NCBI GenBank assembly: GCA_030656035.1
Contig: JAUSOK010000067.1
Span: forward strand, 1-44,943
Direction of reading: 5' to 3'
Length of the DNA stretch: 44,943 bases
DNA from: Syntrophales bacterium
Lineage (GTDB): Bacteria > Desulfobacterota > Syntrophia > Syntrophales > Fen-1087
Within the stretch, counting starts at the first letter, position 1. Each line of letters begins with the position of its first letter. The notes under the pieces are model-generated. The model saw only the letters and a list, made by a program, of their open reading frames with translations. It was not told the DNA's origin and ran no database searches. The position numbers and the translations under genes are program-made. Positions 43,192 through 44,943 of the stretch are shown here, piece after piece.

Positions 43192-44022
43192 ATGGAATCC
43201 GATTTCTGGAAAAGATTTCTGCAAAACAAGATGGCCGTGGCCGGCAGCCTGGTGGTCCTGCTGCTGTTTGCCGTCTCGCTGCTCGCGCCCTGGATTGCGC
43301 CCTATGACCCCAGCATGATTGACCTCACTCAGGTTCTGGCGGCGCCATCATCCGCCCACCCCTTCGGAACCGATCAACTGGGCCGGGACGTGCTCTCGCG
43401 CATGATCTGGGGCGCGCGCATTTCCCTGAAGGTCGGCTTTGTCGCGACAGGCATCGCCATTCTCCTCGGCGCCATTCTGGGCGCCGTTTCCGGTTACTAC
43501 GGCCGCTGGGTGGACGCCGTCATCATGCGCTTTGTGGATGTCATGCTCTGCTTTCCCACGTTTTTTTTGATCCTGGCCGTCATCGCCATTCTGGAACCGT
43601 CCATCTGGAACATCATGATCATCATCGGGCTCACGGGCTGGATGGGCATCACGCGCCTGGTCCGCGCCGATTTCATTTCGCTCAAGGAAAGGGATTTTGT
43701 CCTGGCAGCCCGCGTGATCGGCGCCAGCGACCTGAGGATCATTTTTATCCACATCCTGCCCAATGCCATGGCCTCCATCCTCGTTGCCGCGACCCTGGGT
43801 GTCGCCGGCGCCATCCTGACGGAGTCGGCCCTGAGTTTTCTGGGCATCGGGGTCCAGCCGCCCACGCCAAGCTGGGGCAATATCCTCACCGCCGGCAAGG
43901 ACAACATCGACATCGCCTGGTGGCTGTCCCTTTATCCCGGCATGGCGATTCTCATTACTGTCCTGGGCTACAACCTTCTGGGAGAAGGCATCCGGGATTC
44001 GCTGGACCCACGGCTGCGGTGA
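43192..44022 (+). CDS. Dipeptide/oligopeptide-type ABC transporter permease (DppC/OppC-like)
   Basis: 'HPFGTDQLGRDVLSRMIWGARISLKVGFVA', 'DFVLAARVIGASDLRIIFIHILPNAMASILVAATLGVAGAILTESALSFLGIGVQPPTPSWGNIL'. Confidence 0.96.
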   Translation: MESDFWKRFLQNKMAVAGSLVVLLLFAVSLLAPWIAPYDPSMIDLTQVLAAPSSAHPFGTDQLGRDVLSRMIWGARISLKVGFVATGIAILLGAILGAVSGYYGRWVDAVIMRFVDVMLCFPTFFLILAVIAILEPSIWNIMIIIGLTGWMGITRLVRADFISLKERDFVLAARVIGASDLRIIFIHILPNAMASILVAATLGVAGAILTESALSFLGIGVQPPTPSWGNILTAGKDNIDIAWWLSLYPGMAILITVLGYNLLGEGIRDSLDPRLR

Positions 44023-44252
44023 ACAGGATGACCTTTTGTTCCGTGTTCATTAATCAAACTTCCGGAATTGAACCAGGCAGGCATATTTCAATAATTTTAA
44101 AGATCGCCTTACCGGCGGTGTCACTGATAGCAAATACAACTCTACACAATAACCATTCGGACGAATTCATTGACTTCGGTTTGAAATGTGGTAGCGCTTC
44201 ACAGTTATTTTTCTGCGAAGAAACATTTCATTCATTCTCTTCAAATTACAAA

Positions 44253-44943
44253 TTATGCGAGTGTGACTTTCCCTTCCTGCCGCTTCACCCACCCTTTCAC
44301 GTCTTTCAGCAGTTCTTTTTTGAAATCTTCGGGCGTCAGGATGACGATATTGGGGATCCAGGACTTGAGGAAGTTACGGATTGCCTCGTAGCGGCCCACC
44401 CGGAAGGTGACGACGAGCGACCCGTCCGGCCTTTCCTCTTTGATCTCCTGAGTCGGGAACATCTTTCGGCGTTTGAAGTAATGGCTGACCTGGGCATCTA
44501 TCAGAACCGTGACCTCCAGGTGCATCTCCCCGGCAAACCAGATATTGGCGCTACTATGAAGGATGGCGTCCAGATCATCAGGAATGCCTTTGAAACACGT
44601 TTTTGACACTCGTAAATCCGTGATCCTGTCCAGGGCATAACGCTTGATGATACCCGTAATGGGCTCGTTTCCGATGAGATACCAGAAGCCGCTGAAATAG
44701 ACGACCCGGTAGGGTTCCATATTGACTGGATGAGCCCCCTTCTCAGCGGTATACTGAAAGCTGACCTGTTTCCTCTCTCGGATGGCCCGGACAATCTTGG
44801 TCAATAGGGTGCTGTCCAGTGGGATGGCATCGTCTATCTTCACGAATACCGGCATGGTCGTCACACAGTCATACAGACGATCCAGGACGCCGTCCGCTGC
44901 CTTCCGGAAAGGCTCTCCCAACTGCCCCACGATATTCTTTAAG
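44253..44943 (-). CDS. WYL-domain transcriptional regulator (5' part beyond the window)
   Basis: 'VSFQYTAEKGAHPVNMEPYRVVYFSGFWYLIGN' WYL signature and C-terminal WCX-like region; frame is open to the window edge, so the N-terminal HTH is probably outside. Confidence 0.88.
   Translation of the reverse strand, partial: LKNIVGQLGEPFRKAADGVLDRLYDCVTTMPVFVKIDDAIPLDSTLLTKIVRAIRERKQVSFQYTAEKGAHPVNMEPYRVVYFSGFWYLIGNEPITGIIKRYALDRITDLRVSKTCFKGIPDDLDAILHSSANIWFAGEMHLEVTVLIDAQVSHYFKRRKMFPTQEIKEERPDGSLVVTFRVGRYEAIRNFLKSWIPNIVILTPEDFKKELLKDVKGWVKRQEGKVTLA

Noticed and set aside
1-44943. CRISPR array, rRNA, tRNA or intact transposase/integrase genes
   Set aside because: None recognised by eye; no regularly spaced repeats and no transposase or integrase-like ORF. 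A tRNAscan/Infernal/IS search would be needed to exclude small RNA genes fully.

Overview
The window looks like a bacterial chromosome segment, probably a syntrophic/anaerobic Desulfobacterota ('deltaproteobacterial') genome; this host guess is inference from gene content and style only. From left to right it contains: (i) a HigBA-like toxin-antitoxin pair; (ii) a 2-oxoacid:ferredoxin oxidoreductase operon led by an XRE-cupin regulator and carrying a fused FAD/GltD + ferredoxin subunit; (iii) a cation-homeostasis region with two CPA2 antiporters, a third Na+/H+-type antiporter with a coupled coiled-coil protein, and TrkH/TrkA, interspersed with cstA, an ArsA/Get3-like ATPase cluster and a ferritin-like protein; (iv) a housekeeping block (hydroxyacid dehydrogenase, rsmB, cyclase, fmt, ubiE-like, priA, dksA-like, rfaE2-like, comF-like, rsfS); (v) an all-minus-strand defence-island-like block at 30739-41202; (vi) a TIM-barrel gene, a dpp/opp-type permease pair and a WYL regulator cut by the window edge. 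The defence-like block holds a type III-like Res/Mod pair with a toxin-antitoxin module embedded between mod and res and coupled by ATGA overlaps, a 2-TM protein with an alpha/beta domain, an RNase H-like remnant, a DUF5131/Gp37-Gp68 + TcmP (three-Cys-motif partner) pair, and a DUF6155-like gene. The best candidates for something undescribed are the TA-in-RM operon, the TcmP/DUF5131 pair with its neighbouring 2-TM protein, and a roughly 149-bp MITE-like inverted-repeat element that supplies the stop codon of fmt. No rRNA, tRNA, CRISPR array or intact transposase was recognised. All family names come from reading motifs by eye; no database search was run.
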